Assembly: GCA_020466095.1 (NCBI GenBank)
Contig: CM035806.1
Location: forward strand, 33,316,571 to 33,380,570
Direction: 5' to 3'
DNA: 64,000 nt
Source of the DNA: Chlorops oryzae
Taxonomy: Eukaryota; Arthropoda; Insecta; Diptera; Chloropidae
The notes beneath the pieces were generated by a model that searched no databases, had not been told where the DNA came from, and saw only the letters and a list, made by a program, of their open reading frames with translations. Below are positions 46,483 to 58,972 of the stretch, piece by piece (position 1 is the first letter of the stretch; the number at the start of each line of letters is the position of its first letter). Position numbers and translations under genes: made by a program.

Positions 46483-47263
46483 TATCGATATGCCCTCTGT
46501 CACCGCCAGCACCACCTTTCCAATGCTAAAGTAAATATCCATGAATCAAAACTATCGATAGTCTTCAAAAACCATCGATGTTTTTGATAGTTTGAAACCA
46601 TCGATAGTATCGATAGTGCTATCGATTGTTTCTCCACCTCTACTATTAGCTCCATTAATCTTTTTTTTATTCCTGCGGACATTGAAATCGCACCCTTGCT
46701 CCTAAACTGGCACAATTCAAAATTTTCCAAAATCGATTTTTTTCCATATACTTATCAAGTCATTATGCATATATTTAACTGCTGCAAAAATTTCATTCGC
46801 ATTACTATCTTCCTAAACTCAAAAAATAACTTTATGCCAGTTTTGATGCAAGTTGCACTACCTCTTCAGTTTGACTTAAAGAGTAATATTTTGAATTATG
46901 CCAAGGTGTCTTTGCAAAGTAGATCGACTTTGTTGCACATAAAGTGAACTTATTTGAAATGTGCCACTTTCGCGCAACTAAATGATCACATTTGTGGTGT
47001 ACCATTATGAATTGTGCTGGTTTAGTCGCAAAAAGTGGTTTCATTTGACTGTTCTATTATTAGTTATGCCATTATAGATCAAATAATACCGATTGACATA
47101 AGTTTTTGAAAATTATTTGTTTTAAAGCAAAAATCAAACTACCATTAAGTTATATTGCGACTAGATACTTGTTTTTTTTTTTAAATTGCATTTCTTTTAT
47201 TGATTTCATTGGCTAGTTGGCCTTTAAAAAATTTTGAGTTGTGCCACCTTAACTACAAAAATT

Positions 47264-47590
47264 TGAGTTCTTTTTCAAATTGTGCCACTTTAGCTACAAT
47301 AATTCGAGTTCTTTTTTAAGTTGTGCCTTTTTAACTGCGAAATTTGAGTTCTTTTTCAAATTGTGCCACTTTAGCTACAATAATTCGAGTTCTTTTTTAA
47401 GTTGTGCCTTTTTAACTGCGAAAATTTGAGTTCTTTTTCAAATTGTGCCACTTTAGCTACAATAATTCGAGTTCTTTTTTAAATGGTGCCTTTTTAACTG
47501 CGAAAATTTGAGTTCTTTTTCAAATTGTGCCACTTTAGCTACAATAATTCGAGTTCTTTTTTAAATGGTGCCTTTTTAACTGCGAAAATT
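47264..47590 (+). repeat. 82-bp tandem array in left end
   Basis: Four units, each two related 41-bp halves beginning GAGTTCTTTTT (at about 47264, 47345, 47428 and 47510). One half has TTGTGCCACTTTAGC, the other TTGTGCCTTTTTAACTGCG. Confidence 0.9.
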
Positions 47591-48064
47591 AAAATTTTTT
47601 TATGATTTGCATCTTTAACTGCCAAACTATGTTCAAATTGAAAATCTTCGATTCGCAAATCTAAGAAGCAAAATGTAAAAACTTATAATAACTGGAAAAT
47701 GTTTTCCCATCAGTCCATTTATTTAATGGAAATATTCTGTTACATTTTTCTTATACTAATTGCATTGCTTCTGCAGTCCCAAATGAAACGACTTCTTTCA
47801 GTTTAGTCAATGTGTATTAGCCAAGAGGTTGACGAGGTGTTTTCTGTAAGTTTTTGTGTACCTGCCTGGGATCTAAATTCATCAACTCGAAGATTAAGTA
47901 AGTTATACATGTGTAATTTTTTTTTGTAAATAAGTATATCTGTTATATAAATCTATGAGCATGTTTATATTTTCATACGGTGCATCAATAATTTTTTTCC
48001 AACATTAGAATTTCAAAGTGGTTAAATTGAAAAGTCAAATGAATATTACGAGCAAAAACAAATA

Positions 48065-48375
48065 CAGTGGAACCTCGATTATCCGGCTCTCGATTAACCG
48101 GCGTCTCGGTTAACCGGCGCGCTGACGGCTGCGCAATTTAGCGGAAAAAAAATCAGAAATCAAAGTAAAACAATGGAAAATGTCAGATTTCTTTGCAAAA
48201 AAATGAATTGGTTCTCTTTTTTTCAATAAAAAACAAAGAATATAGACCATTATATAGCTTGTGTGACTTTGTTTTGCTGCTACTCAAAATTTTCAGATTT
48301 ACTCGATTAACCGGCGTTTTGATTATCCGGCGCACTGCTTGGTCCGGTGCATGTCGGATAATCGAGGTTTCACTG
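48065..48375. mobile_element. Tigger/pogo-type MITE, 311 bp
   Basis: The ends CAGTGGAACCTCGATTATCC and (inverted) CAGTGAAACCTCGATTATCC are nearly identical, flanked by the TA duplication (48063-48064, 48376-48377). Additional internal copies of GATTAACCGGCG lie near both ends. This end sequence is typical of Tigger/pogo elements. No transposase inside. Confidence 0.95.
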
Positions 48376-48902
48376 TAAGTGAAAAATTGTACTTGCATCC
48401 ATAGCATCCTACAGTGAAAATACATTTTGAGTTTAAATTTAAATTTTTTATTTTGTCTTTGTTTAATTTAGTAAGCTTTTAGACACATTACCTTAAATAT
48501 GTTTTGCTAATAAACCCCCTATATTTTTTTGTTGCTTTTTATATTAGGGGTCTTCCCTTAAACGTGTATTTGCCTTGAAAACTTGGAAAAATCGTAAATC
48601 AAGAAGGCTTAGAAATTAATGAACGAAATATTGTATGAAAACTTTTACACTTTTACGATTTTTCAATCTTTTCACTTTTAAGGGAATACCCTAATTGATT
48701 TGGCTATTTCAATTTAACAGTAAAACAAATACAATGCTTAACTGTATGTGCTGCTAAGTACAGTGCTTACAGTGTTTAGCCAAAATATAACTAGCTCTCA
48801 TTTCAAAAGATAACTCTTATACACTCTTATACGTGAAAAAAGTCTCTGCAACTGCTACAACAAAAAAATACACAAAACACGGAAATCAGCGTCTTTCATT
48901 CG

Positions 48903-49547
48903 GTGATGAAGTTGTTACAAAAATTTCTTTGCAAGAATGCATTAATACACAGCTGCCCAGGCCCACCTTATAAGGTTAGGGAAATGTCACATGATGATTT
49001 TTTCGATCTAAAATCCCTTCAAGAAGAGTGGGGCCAGAATTTTTCCACGAATGAAGAAAACCATAAAATAAAATGGCGTAACATCAAAGTGGTGTATAAC
49101 GAAAAAGAAAATCTAGACTCTTTCTTTTACAAAAATTCATACAGAGTCTAATTTTCAAAAAGTATGCGTAGAAAAAACAGCTCGAAATCTTTCAAGCCTT
49201 GGAGTAGCATCGAGTAAGTTTTTTGTTCAGTGTTCAATAAGTGTTGATATAGATGTGCGTTATGGTGTCTTGTGAAGTCCTTAGTTATATATCGTGTATA
49301 ACGCACAGTAGACAACTTTGTTTATACATTGTATTGCATCTAATTTTTATATTGAACTTGAAAATTTTTTTTCCCTTTAACTATTATAGATTGTGCTCGC
49401 TTTACTCGGACAAGCTACCGCTTCCGGAAATTAAAAAAAAACATTTAAAAGAACTGGCGAATAAAAAGTCATATTCCCAAAACTTACTTTGATTCATATT
49501 ATAAAAAATTTAATGAATGATTAGTTCTATATATAAGCAAAATGTTT
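48903..49547 (+). pseudogene. Two decayed exons of an unknown transposon-associated protein
   Basis: Exon-like part 1 (48903-49151) includes MSHDDFFDLKSLQEEW and HKIKWRNIKVVYNEKENL. A good donor GTAAGT lies near 49213. After AACTATTATAG (acceptor, about 49390) comes SDKLPLPEIKKKHLKEL. After a one-base frame change near 49466 the sequence continues HIPKTYFDSYYKKFNE to a TGA near 49519. The closing pattern 'LPL..KKK.L..L......IP..Y..YY' is one I associate with C-termini of uncharacterised proteins in invertebrate DNA transposons (memory, not a search). A stop after part 1 and the frame change show decay. It lies centrally in the 3.7-kb element. Confidence 0.55.
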
Positions 49548-49729
49548 ATTTCTAATGTTGTTCTTTCTCAGTTTTTTCAGGTAATAATAATGCTGCATTT
49601 AAATAAAATCTGAATTGAGCACAAAAAAGAAAGTGCTGCAATATGAAACAGCTAAACTCATGATTTTATTTCTGCATTAAAGAGGCTAAATTCAGTTAAA
49701 TGCAACAGTCTGTAAGCAGCATAAAACTT

Positions 49730-49930
49730 CCAAAATTTTAATTTTCGTAGTTAAAAAGCACAACTTAAAAAAGAACTCAAATTATTGTAGTTAAAAAGGC
49801 ACCATTTAAAAAAGAACTCGAATTATTGTAGCTAAAGTGGCACAATTTGAAAAAGAACTCAAATTTTCGCAGTTAAAAAGGCACAATTGTAAAAAGAACT
49901 CGAATTATTGTAGTTAAAGAGGCACAAAAG
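49730..49930 (-). repeat. Inverted partner array in right end
   Basis: On the minus strand the same 41-bp halves as at 47264-47590 recur, for example GCTAAAGTGGCACAATTTG on the plus strand. There are about two to three units. Confidence 0.85.
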
Positions 49931-50389
49931 TTTCATATCATTAAATTCTTCGCAAAATAGGAAAAAAATTGAAAAATATAAAGTAGGTATAGAATTTCCT
50001 ATAATATAATACCATAATATGGTGTGATTTGGTCAGAACCATCAATTTTATTTAGTCTATGCTCGTTTTTTTTTACTGTATTGCAAGGCTTCGGTACATT
50101 TATTAAATAATTTTAAGAATAAACATTTTTTGCAGTTAAAGGGACACAATTTAAGTTGTGAGACAGTGATTTTGACAAAAAAATGACGTTAAAATGGCAC
50201 AATTCAAAATAGGCTTGTATTTACAGACGTAGGTCGAAATAAAAAATAAAAAAACGAAAATTTTCTCTTTACTGGTCTCCTCACTAGTGTAAACTTTTTT
50301 CCTTCCGTACTTCACCAGGTCTTCTATAAAACTGTTTTTGGCTTCTACTGAAAATTTAATTTTTTTGAATTGTGCCAGGTTAGGAGCAA

Positions 50390-50489
50390 NNNNNNNNNNN
50401 NNNNNNNNNNNNNNNNNNNNNNNNNNNNNNNNNNNNNNNNNNNNNNNNNNNNNNNNNNNNNNNNNNNNNNNNNNNNNNNNNNNNNNNNN
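50390..50489. other. Assembly gap (100 N)
   Basis: Exactly 100 N. It separates the right end of the 3.7-kb element from the following exon, so upstream exon(s) or intron sequence of that gene may be missing here. Confidence 0.99.
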
Positions 50490-51270
50490 AAATAAATTAT
50501 ACGAATTCAATGCGACACGCGATGTCAGTAAAATCAATGAGCGATTCAATCAGCATCAATTCCTCTACTATTCTTTATTCACGTATGCCAATGAGGTTGG
50601 CTACCATGCAACGCTACTCAATAGTTCGGTGAGTAATCTATATGCTAGTATCGAGCATATGAGATTAAATGAAGAACGAAAGGATGACGAACAGAAGGAT
50701 CAAATGAAACGTTTGAGAAGCGAACTCGATCGCAAGAAAAGATCAAACATCGAACTGGAGAAATTACTAACAGCGAAGAATGTTCATTTGAAGAAACTCT
50801 TCGACGATATGAAATCGATTGTTATAACATGCAAACTGGATCAATCGATATTATTGAATATCCTTGGCGACGATCATCAAACCATCAATTCATCGAATCT
50901 GTATAGATTCACTAAACTTCTCGAGAAGAGACTCTCGGATATTGTCGCCCATGTGTATTGTGAGGAGCATGCCGATATGAGTTTACCGCTCGATAAGCAC
51001 GTGGTCAAAGGTATCGAGAAGTTCATCGACGATCCGACGGATGTGCGACATATCGTCCTGACACAGCAGTGTCCCGAATGCGCTGAAATTGAGACAATCA
51101 ACTTTGAGGATATTTACGATTCATCGGTTCGAGTGCTCACGCTCGATGAGGTCAAGAGTAAATTGCACGATAAAATCAATCAACCGGAAATGCAGTATCG
51201 TCTGCACAATCTTAGTCAATGCCATTTGCAAAGATCACGCCAAATAACAGCCAAACGATATTCCATCTAA
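50490..51270 (+). CDS. Outer dynein arm docking coiled-coil protein, CCDC63/CCDC114 (ODAD1) family, C-terminal part
   Basis: About 259 codons, open from the gap to the TAA at 51268-51270. CCDC63/CCDC114 proteins are part of the complex that docks outer dynein arms on axonemal doublets of cilia and sperm tails. The N-terminal piece reads NQHQFLYYSLFTYANEVGYH, like the family's 'NFALFNYVNEL' segment. A long charged helix follows (EERKDDEQKDQMKRLRSELD, then KRSNIELEKLLT), then a 'LFDDMKSIVITCKLD..ILLNILGDDHQTINSSNLYRFTKLLEKRL' region matching the family's LLG/N-YL..IE block. The C-terminal 100 residues include HIVLTQQCPECAEIE. The N-terminal coiled coils are missing, since upstream sequence is a gap preceded by a transposon. 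Drosophila has several paralogues, so no symbol is given. No clear AATAAA follows. Confidence 0.75.
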
Positions 51271-52044
51271 ATCTTCATTTCCCCGAATGTTTCGAATGAT
51301 TTCAAATGATTTCGAATGATTTAAATATTTTGAGTGTTCTGTCATTTGAATTGATTTTTATTTTCGTTTTTATCTATACCGGGCGGTCGATTTGCGCTTG
51401 TTGTCCTTAAAAGGTGGAAAACTGTGTAGCCGAGTGTAATAAGAATGTCACTGCCATTATATTGCGTCTATGGAAAATTTTGAAGGAAATACCTAATGTT
51501 GCCATAAAACAAAAATGTATTAACTTCAACATCATCTCAGGCATTTGCAGGTGAAAATAATTTTTTGTTTTTTTAAGTGATGCAGAACATTTTCGAGGGC
51601 TTTGCGGCTTCATTATCATCCGGCTACATTCTAATTTGATTCAATTCAACCAATCAATATGTCAATGCGAAGTTATGTCTTAGTGTAAGTATATGAGAAA
51701 TATATATCTATATCTGTATATATTTTTCAGATATATTATATTGACATCTTGATGTGGATGAAATCGAAAGAATTTAGAAAACAAATTTTCCACAAAAGGA
51801 CATCAAGACTTAAATCGATAACAAGGAATATCAAAATATTAAATTTTTTCACAAAAAATCATTGTTAATTTCGTTGTTAAAAAATAAAATTCATTTTTAC
51901 CCAATTTTATTTAATTATAACTATTCTTTTTTGAGCAAACGAATAGGTTAATCTTGCCTATCCTAATCTTCGATCTATTAAGCGTGTCTATGTTTAATGA
52001 AAACCACATTCCCCACTAGGCCTACTGACCTACGATGAAGCCTT
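51271..52044. other. Gene-free stretch
   Basis: 3' flank of the docking-complex gene. Just after the stop a short ATGATTTCGAATGATTT direct repeat is seen (51295-51320). Otherwise AT-rich. Confidence 0.5.
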
Positions 52045-52090
52045 AGTTAGACGAGCCTGGCAATACAATACCCGGCACATACAAGAAGAT
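52045..52090 (+). mobile_element. Helentron-like head fragment
   Basis: TTAGACGAGCCTGGCAATAC followed by AATACCCGGCACA is the family A head, cut off by the TIR element that starts at 52092. Confidence 0.55.
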
Positions 52091-52091
52091 T

Positions 52092-53126
<1,035 letters not shown>

Positions 53127-54686
53127 TATCGTCAGCGGCAAAAACGGACAACTTAAAAGTCCCTAAATATTTGAGAATTTAAAGCAATAACTATGAATAC
53201 AATGCTAAATTATTCACCCGAATGAAAGAGTCGAAAGCAATTAAAAGAAATTTATCATCTTTTTAATAAAAAATATTTGAAATTCTGCCTCAAATTTCAT
53301 TCAATTTTCAATATCGAAATTGCTCATTTGCTCCGAAAATGTCGGTGTGAAAATGCATACTTTCAAAAGAGCTATTAACGCCTGTCAATATATAAGAGTT
53401 GTTAATATTATTGCTAAAATGTTACCATACGTCCCCAAAGTATTGAACAAAAGACTTAATAACAGTTATTCAAACATGTATTTAAGGATTTAATACAACA
53501 AATCGACTGTGAATTATTCAGGGGTGTTTTGCAAACCGACAATTGTCAGAATCAGATTTGAAATCAATACAGTTTTCATTTGGATATTATAGAAGCAGAC
53601 TAAACACCAGTAATTCTGATTTTGATCTAATTCTTTGTCCGTTTTTCATAACAGCCCCGTTTAATAACCCGAAAAACAGATTGTCGAAGGAAGTTTGTGC
53701 ATTTCTAAACTGTGCAGTTTACACTGTACGAGGATGTGCAGTATCGTTGTCTCCATCTTTATCTATTGCTCGCTCGCTCTCTTCTCTCTCTCTCTCTCTC
53801 TCGCTCGCAATATGAATATGAATGGCAATAAGAACATTTGCTGCTGCCGCACGCTGTTTTGCATACAATGAAAGTTTCATTTTGCTCAAATTTGAGCAGT
53901 CTTAATTATGAATGTTGCTACAGCAACTGCAAAGGCAAGAGCTCTGTCGATTTTCTGGATTTCGCAGATCGAGCCGTTTATAGTACATTCAGGCGTACAT
54001 ACATATTTTTGTCAAATGTTATGGCACCTCGCTTTCCGATTGTCTATCCAAGGACAAATGTAGCCAAGTGCTATTGTTTCTGGGATTCGTAAGTGCTAAC
54101 AATTGATAGGAGCCTTGAGAGTTGCTGCACATTTAGTACTTTGCTGAAATGCTTCTCATGTGAATTGGAATGTCAACTTCGATAACAAAAGGAAATTTCA
54201 AAATAATTTCGAAAATTTAATTTACTTTTATTTAATGAACGTTTTTCTTTGGGGAAAAATTTCTTTTGAAAGAAAAAAGATGGAAACGGATAGGTACATA
54301 TGTATGTACATATGTGAAACAATTCTTGTTAAAATTGATTTGCTTTTTGTTTTTGTTTTTAAAAACGTTGAGAAAATACTTGGTTCCTAAGAATTAGGTA
54401 TAGTTTCGAAAACTCTCATTATAATTTCAAATTCTTAAGGCTGAATTGCAATGCTGCCGCTGGCTTATTGTAATTCAGCCTTAATTCATTGATCGATTTT
54501 TTGAAGGATTGTTTTTTTTTTTTTTGGTTTCTCGAAAGCAATCGAAAAAGTTATCTATTCATAAAATTTCAAATTTATCCCAATAAAAGTTATTTTTCCA
54601 TTTTTCTTCCGTGTGTTTCAAAAAGGAGGTGAAAAAAATCCTAAGGCGTTCTAGGATGCATAGAAATTTTCCCGAGCCAAAAAAAA
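53127..54686. other. Gene-free stretch
   Basis: Nothing supported. A CT run at 53783-53802. The frames at 53543-53815 and 53838-54092 have no recognisable domains. Confidence 0.45.
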
Positions 54687-55590
54687 CAAGTAAGGGTGTT
54701 ATAGTCAGGCGAGCCTGACAATAGAATGCCCGACACAGACACATATGTATGTTCAAATAATTTTTAATATCAAGAAGTGTTTAAGGTCATAAGGGGCCCC
54801 ATATACCGACTTTTGTTAAATTTCTTTATGAAAACTGCCCCTTTGCCACGCCCACTTTTCCAAATTTTTTTAATTCTAATCGGAGGCTTAGATATACGCT
54901 CAAATTCTAAGTTTCATTAAAATATTTGGAAACAGTCAGATTTTGAGGCAGTTTTGAGATTTTTGTGACCCTAGTACTACAGGAACCCCTAATAATGGAC
55001 CGACGAAGGAAATTTTTGGGGAGGATGTTTATGGCTACAAAGGCAGCAAAAGTGCCAAGTTTCGTTCAAGTCCCATTTGACTTTCGGGTGTAGGAGAGAA
55101 TTTTCGAAAAACGCCCTTCTGCCACGCCCACTTCTCCAATTTTTTAAATTCATAGTAATTGCCTTTAAACGTGTTCAAATACTAAATCTCATCAAAATAT
55201 CTTGAAAAACTCCGATTTTAGAGCAGTTTTTGTTGTTTTCGTAACAGACCCTTGTACTGGAGGTACCCCTAAAAATGGTCCGATCGGGTCCATTCTCGAA
55301 CTTGTTCTTACTTATGTCCCCGTTAGCACGCATACCGAATTTCTTCAAGATCGCTCAACTCCTTCTGTATACAAACAGACAGACAGACGGACAGACAGAC
55401 AGACAGACGGACAGACAGACAGACGGACAGACAGACAGGCGGACAGACGGACATGGCTAAATCGAATCTCCTGGTGACGCTGATTATTTCTATATATATT
55501 TTGTATGGTCTATCTCGACTGGTTCTGGGTGTTACACACAACCACACAAACGCAATATACCCTCGACACAGAGTGTGTCGGGTATAAAAA
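54687..55590 (+). mobile_element. Helentron-like family A copy, full length
   Basis: CAAGTAAGGGTGTTATAGTC with perfect GTCAGGC-GA-GCCTGAC hairpin, the ATGCCCGACACAGAC motif, the CGCCCTTCTGCCACGCCCAC block, a long CAGA/CGGA tract at 55375-55452, and the tail GTGTGTCGGGTATAAAAA. Confidence 0.9.
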
Positions 55591-55608
55591 GACCACAATA
55601 AAAAAAAA

Positions 55609-55956
55609 TCAAAATCCAATATTGCGAAAGCTCGATACATTGAATCATAAAGCTCAAGTTCCAATGCTTCCCACTGCGAGACCTCGTAGCGAGAAGAATG
55701 AAAAAAAAGGCAGCCTTAAAGTAATCGTGTAGAACTTTTTTGAATTTTTACTGTAAAATTTTGCTCATTCTAAAGTATTCATGTAGTTTAAGCAAAATAT
55801 AGATTGGTATTTAATTCGTATATTGCATTCCTAGAAGCGAATTTATGCTTCCATTTTTTCGCGCAGAGCTCTCATTGGAGATTGAAATGCGTCACGCGGA
55901 ATATTTGCGCGACGCCTCGGTCTCGCGCGTCGAGCTTTCGCAATATTGGATTTTGA
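55609..55956. mobile_element. 348-bp MITE
   Basis: The left end TCAAAATCCAATATTGCGAA and the right end TTCGCAATATTGGATTTTGA are perfect inverted repeats, extending to AGCTCGA (27 bp). The inner flank is GC-richer (CGCGACGCCTCGGTCTCGCG). It lies directly after a Helentron-like copy. Confidence 0.85.
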
Positions 55957-57903
55957 GCTTAAGTCGTACTATTTGCTAAGTTTACTCATTTCAGGACTCC
56001 AAAGAAAGATGTTCATAATCACAATCTCGTAATAATCGCGCCAATATGCAACAATTAAGATGGCTTAAGAAACATGGAATGGCAATATCTAAGTGCAACA
56101 GTATTCCCCGGATATAAACAGCACGAGTGTATAAGGACTCACCATCCGCAAATAAAACGTCAACTTTTATAATTATTTTTCCACTAGATTTCGTTATGAA
56201 ATATTCGATTAACATTTCCTGCTTGTAAACATTTGGATCGACGAGCGGAAAATATGCCCGATGTAGGAGCACCCGCTGCAACTACTTATTTGAGGGATTT
56301 TGCCAATTTATTTTCGAATTTAAATATGGTTAGTTTAAATCTCAATTTAGACCAAAAACTCATTTGCCCGCCATCGACTAAGCTCTCTCGCATATGTGCA
56401 CTGCCAGTGCCTATAGGCGAAGTTCGTCAAAGAAAATCTTCCAGAGTCTACTGTACTTCTTTTTCTTACTGTCGGAATTCGGGAAATTCCGAAAATTTTC
56501 CTCTGCCTACAATGCTTCTCCTCCTGATCCATAATATTAATTTCAACTGTCAAATGGTAAATATTTTAAGCCAAATCAATGCATTAGACAAAGACAACCC
56601 ATATCAGAAATTTTCGGGAAAAATAAAATCGACACTAAACTGAGGTTAGTCGTTTCAATATTTACGAATATTTATATCGACCCATAATTGAAATAAGTAA
56701 AAAAACGAAAAAAGATTTTTCCCACATGTGGAGGGGAATTGAAAGTTTCGCGTTCACGTTCACCAAATGTGTTCCCCCATCACGATTGTGGATTTGCCTC
56801 GAAAAGCCTAAAAGCAAGACCATCCAATGGTGTGTGCTTTCCAACGAAAAAACGAAAAAAATTTATCGAAGCTGTCATCTTCTTTTCCCCCATGAGTGTA
56901 AGCTGACGTTAAACCTATTAACCCAAACTCAATAGAGGTCGAATTGCGTACAATTAGATAATGAGCTTAAAACTTATACAATTTTCTTTTGCTTTTGCTA
57001 GCAGGAAATTTGTGTCGGATGTATAAAGTTTAAAACTTCCGAATGGTTTTGTTTTTTTGTTTTTCTTTTGTTTATTTAATTTTTTCTTTTTTGGTTTTTT
57101 TTTTCTTCATTTTTAAACGATTTTACTAAAGAAACATCAACCTACGTAGAACAAAAAAGATAAAAAATGTGAAAAGGCGAAAAAAGACGAATGATGATGG
57201 CCAGAGGACATCGCGCGTGAAAGAATCTGTGGAAAGCTCGTTTCTTTGTATTTCGTCTAAAAGACGATTAAATAATTTTCCTTTCGACAAATGCCGGAAA
57301 CACGACATGCGTGTCAGAATTGAATCAAGAGAAACGTTCCGGGGTAACGTGCGGCAAAAGCCATGATTCAAGCTCAGCATTTCCACAGTTCCACCTACGC
57401 CAATTTGAGCTTTTCAGTTTCAGCGTTCTTTCTATTTATTTGTTTTTGTTTTCCTTTTAGCAGCCGTCATTGCAAAATTTTTCAAGAGAATATATGATTG
57501 CGACTATTCATTTATTGTATTGAATTGCAAAAACTAAACCAATCAAAAAATAAATAAAAGAACATGTAGAAGAGTAAGACTGACACTTTCTGTATAGCAG
57601 AAGCAAAAAAAAAAAAAAATGGAAATAAACCTTTTGAAAAGAAAAATATAAAAATAAAATCGTTGCTAAGAGATTTTAAGACGCTTATTTATTTACCGGG
57701 CAAAACGTATTCAACTTTTATAATTCGCAAAATAGTTATCGAGTAACATGTTTCTGCAATTGCAGGTATTCGATAACAAAGAATGTATGCAAATCCCTTT
57801 GCTCGTTCTTAACGCTATGCGAATGATTAAAAGGAATTTTCTTCTCCGTTCCAGACTTCCAGCAAAAGCCTTTTGTGATCTAACAAAAAAAAAAAAAAAA
57901 AAA
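55957..57903. other. Gene-poor stretch
   Basis: Two frames overlap here, 55991-56281 (-, 96 codons) and 56233-56643 (+, 136 codons). Neither has a domain, signal peptide or splice context I recognise, and I do not call them genes. Low-complexity T runs at 57045-57115 and an A run at 57885-57902. Confidence 0.4.
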
Positions 57904-58513
57904 CAAGTAAGGGTGTTATAGTCAGGCGAGCCTGACAATAGAATACCCGACACAGACACAATGTATGTTCAAATAATTTCTAATATCAAGAGGTGTTTAA
58001 GGCCATTAGGGGCCCCATGTACCGACATTTGTTTAATTTCTTTATGAAAACCGCCCCTTTGCCACGCCCACTTTTCCAATTTTTCGGATTTCTAATCGGA
58101 AGCTTAAATATACGCGCAAATTCTAAGTTTTATTGAAATATTTCGAAAAAGTCCATTTTGGGGCAGTTTTGGGATTTTTGTGACAGACCCTAGTCCTGGA
58201 GGTACCCCTTAAAATGGTCTGATCGGGTCCATTCTCGAACTTGTTCTGAATCATGTCGCCGTGAGCACGCATACCAAATTTTGTCAAGATAGCTCAACTC
58301 CTTCGATAAGAAAACTGTATACAAATACGGACAGACGGACAGACAGACGGACAGACGGACAGACAGACAGACGGACATGTCTAAATCGAATCTCCTGGTG
58401 ACGCTGATCATTTCTATATATATTTTGTATGGTCTAGCTCCACTGGTTCTGGGTGTTACACACAACCACACAACCGCAATATACCCTCGACACAGAGTGT
58501 GTCGGGTATAATA
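57904..58513 (+). mobile_element. Helentron-like family A copy, short form
   Basis: Complete head (CAAGTAAGGGTGTTATAGTC, hairpin GTCAGGC-GA-GCCTGAC, ATACCCGACACAGACAC) and tail (GTGTGTCGGGTATAATAA), with a CGGACAGACGG tract near 58329-58376. It lacks the extra internal block present in the 0.9-kb copies, like the copy at 15344. Confidence 0.9.
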
Positions 58514-58760
58514 AACAAACCGAAGAGAAAAGTAAAGCAAAGGTGTGTATTATGGGCTCCGCAGGTAACGTGGGCCACCACTCTGAGAAAAAAACCAACT
58601 ACTTTTATTGGTTAAAGTGTACTCAACAACGTATATTCTCACATTAAGACTGCCCCTGTTGTTGCGTCCAATATACAACAACAAGTAGGAGTAATGCGGG
58701 GAATAGCTAAATCGCATTTCATGGGGGATGCCTAATGGAAATAAGGGCGCAAAACTTATT

Positions 58761-58972
58761 CAACCCGATTCGGAATATTCCCGGGGAATTTACTTTTCTC
58801 GAGAGTAAACTTCTTCCTTTTGAATTACTTATTTGGGGCAAGAAATTTGATGGGGAATGGGTATTTGACCCTTACCCATAATATTTTTTTAAACCCATCT
58901 ATTTAATAGAAGGTGAATTTTAGTCGCCAGAAACAGTAAATTCGTTCCCCGGGAATATTCATGATCGGGCTG
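58761..58972. mobile_element. 212-bp MITE
   Basis: The left end CAACCCGATTCGGAATATTC and (inverted) right end CAGCCCGATCATGAATATTC, both followed by CCGGGGAA, form inverted repeats of about 28 bp. Short AT-rich interior. Confidence 0.75.

Larger units (their letters stand above)
43922..46642. mobile_element. Composite hAT-like element with 8-bp duplication
   Basis: The left end TAGAGCTGGATAACTATCGA and right end (inverted) TAGAGGTGGAGAAACAATCG are related, flanked by a perfect 8-bp duplication CTATTAGC (43914-43921, 46643-46650). Many ATCGATAG motifs crowd both ends. A second left-end copy (TAGAGCTGGAGAACTATCGG) sits internally at 45919, so the element may be two copies fused. Inside are another TIR element (44550-45169) and an ATC array. 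No transposase frame is seen. Confidence 0.7.
46696..50389. mobile_element. 3.7-kb element with tandem-repeat-bearing inverted ends
   Basis: The outer ends TTGCTCCTAAACTGGCACAA and (inverted) TTGCTCCTAACCTGGCACAA match 19 of 20. Each end region is built of related units around TTGTGCC...CTTTTT: an 82-bp higher-order array on the left (47264-47590) and about two inverted units on the right (49730-49930). The centre carries decayed coding exons and a Tigger MITE. The right end touches the N gap, so the true end may lie inside it. The class is uncertain; foldback or another cut-and-paste element is possible. Confidence 0.75.

Noticed and set aside
45909..46587. Met/Val-rich and Ile/Thr/His-rich frames of 130-210 codons
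   Set aside because: Translations of the ATC trinucleotide array.
50151..50549. Frame passing through the N gap on the minus strand
   Set aside because: Undetermined bases do not support coding; the left part is transposon end sequence.
56233..56643. 136-codon frame with an overlapping opposite frame at 55991-56281
   Set aside because: No similarity or signals recognised on either strand; possible but unsupported.
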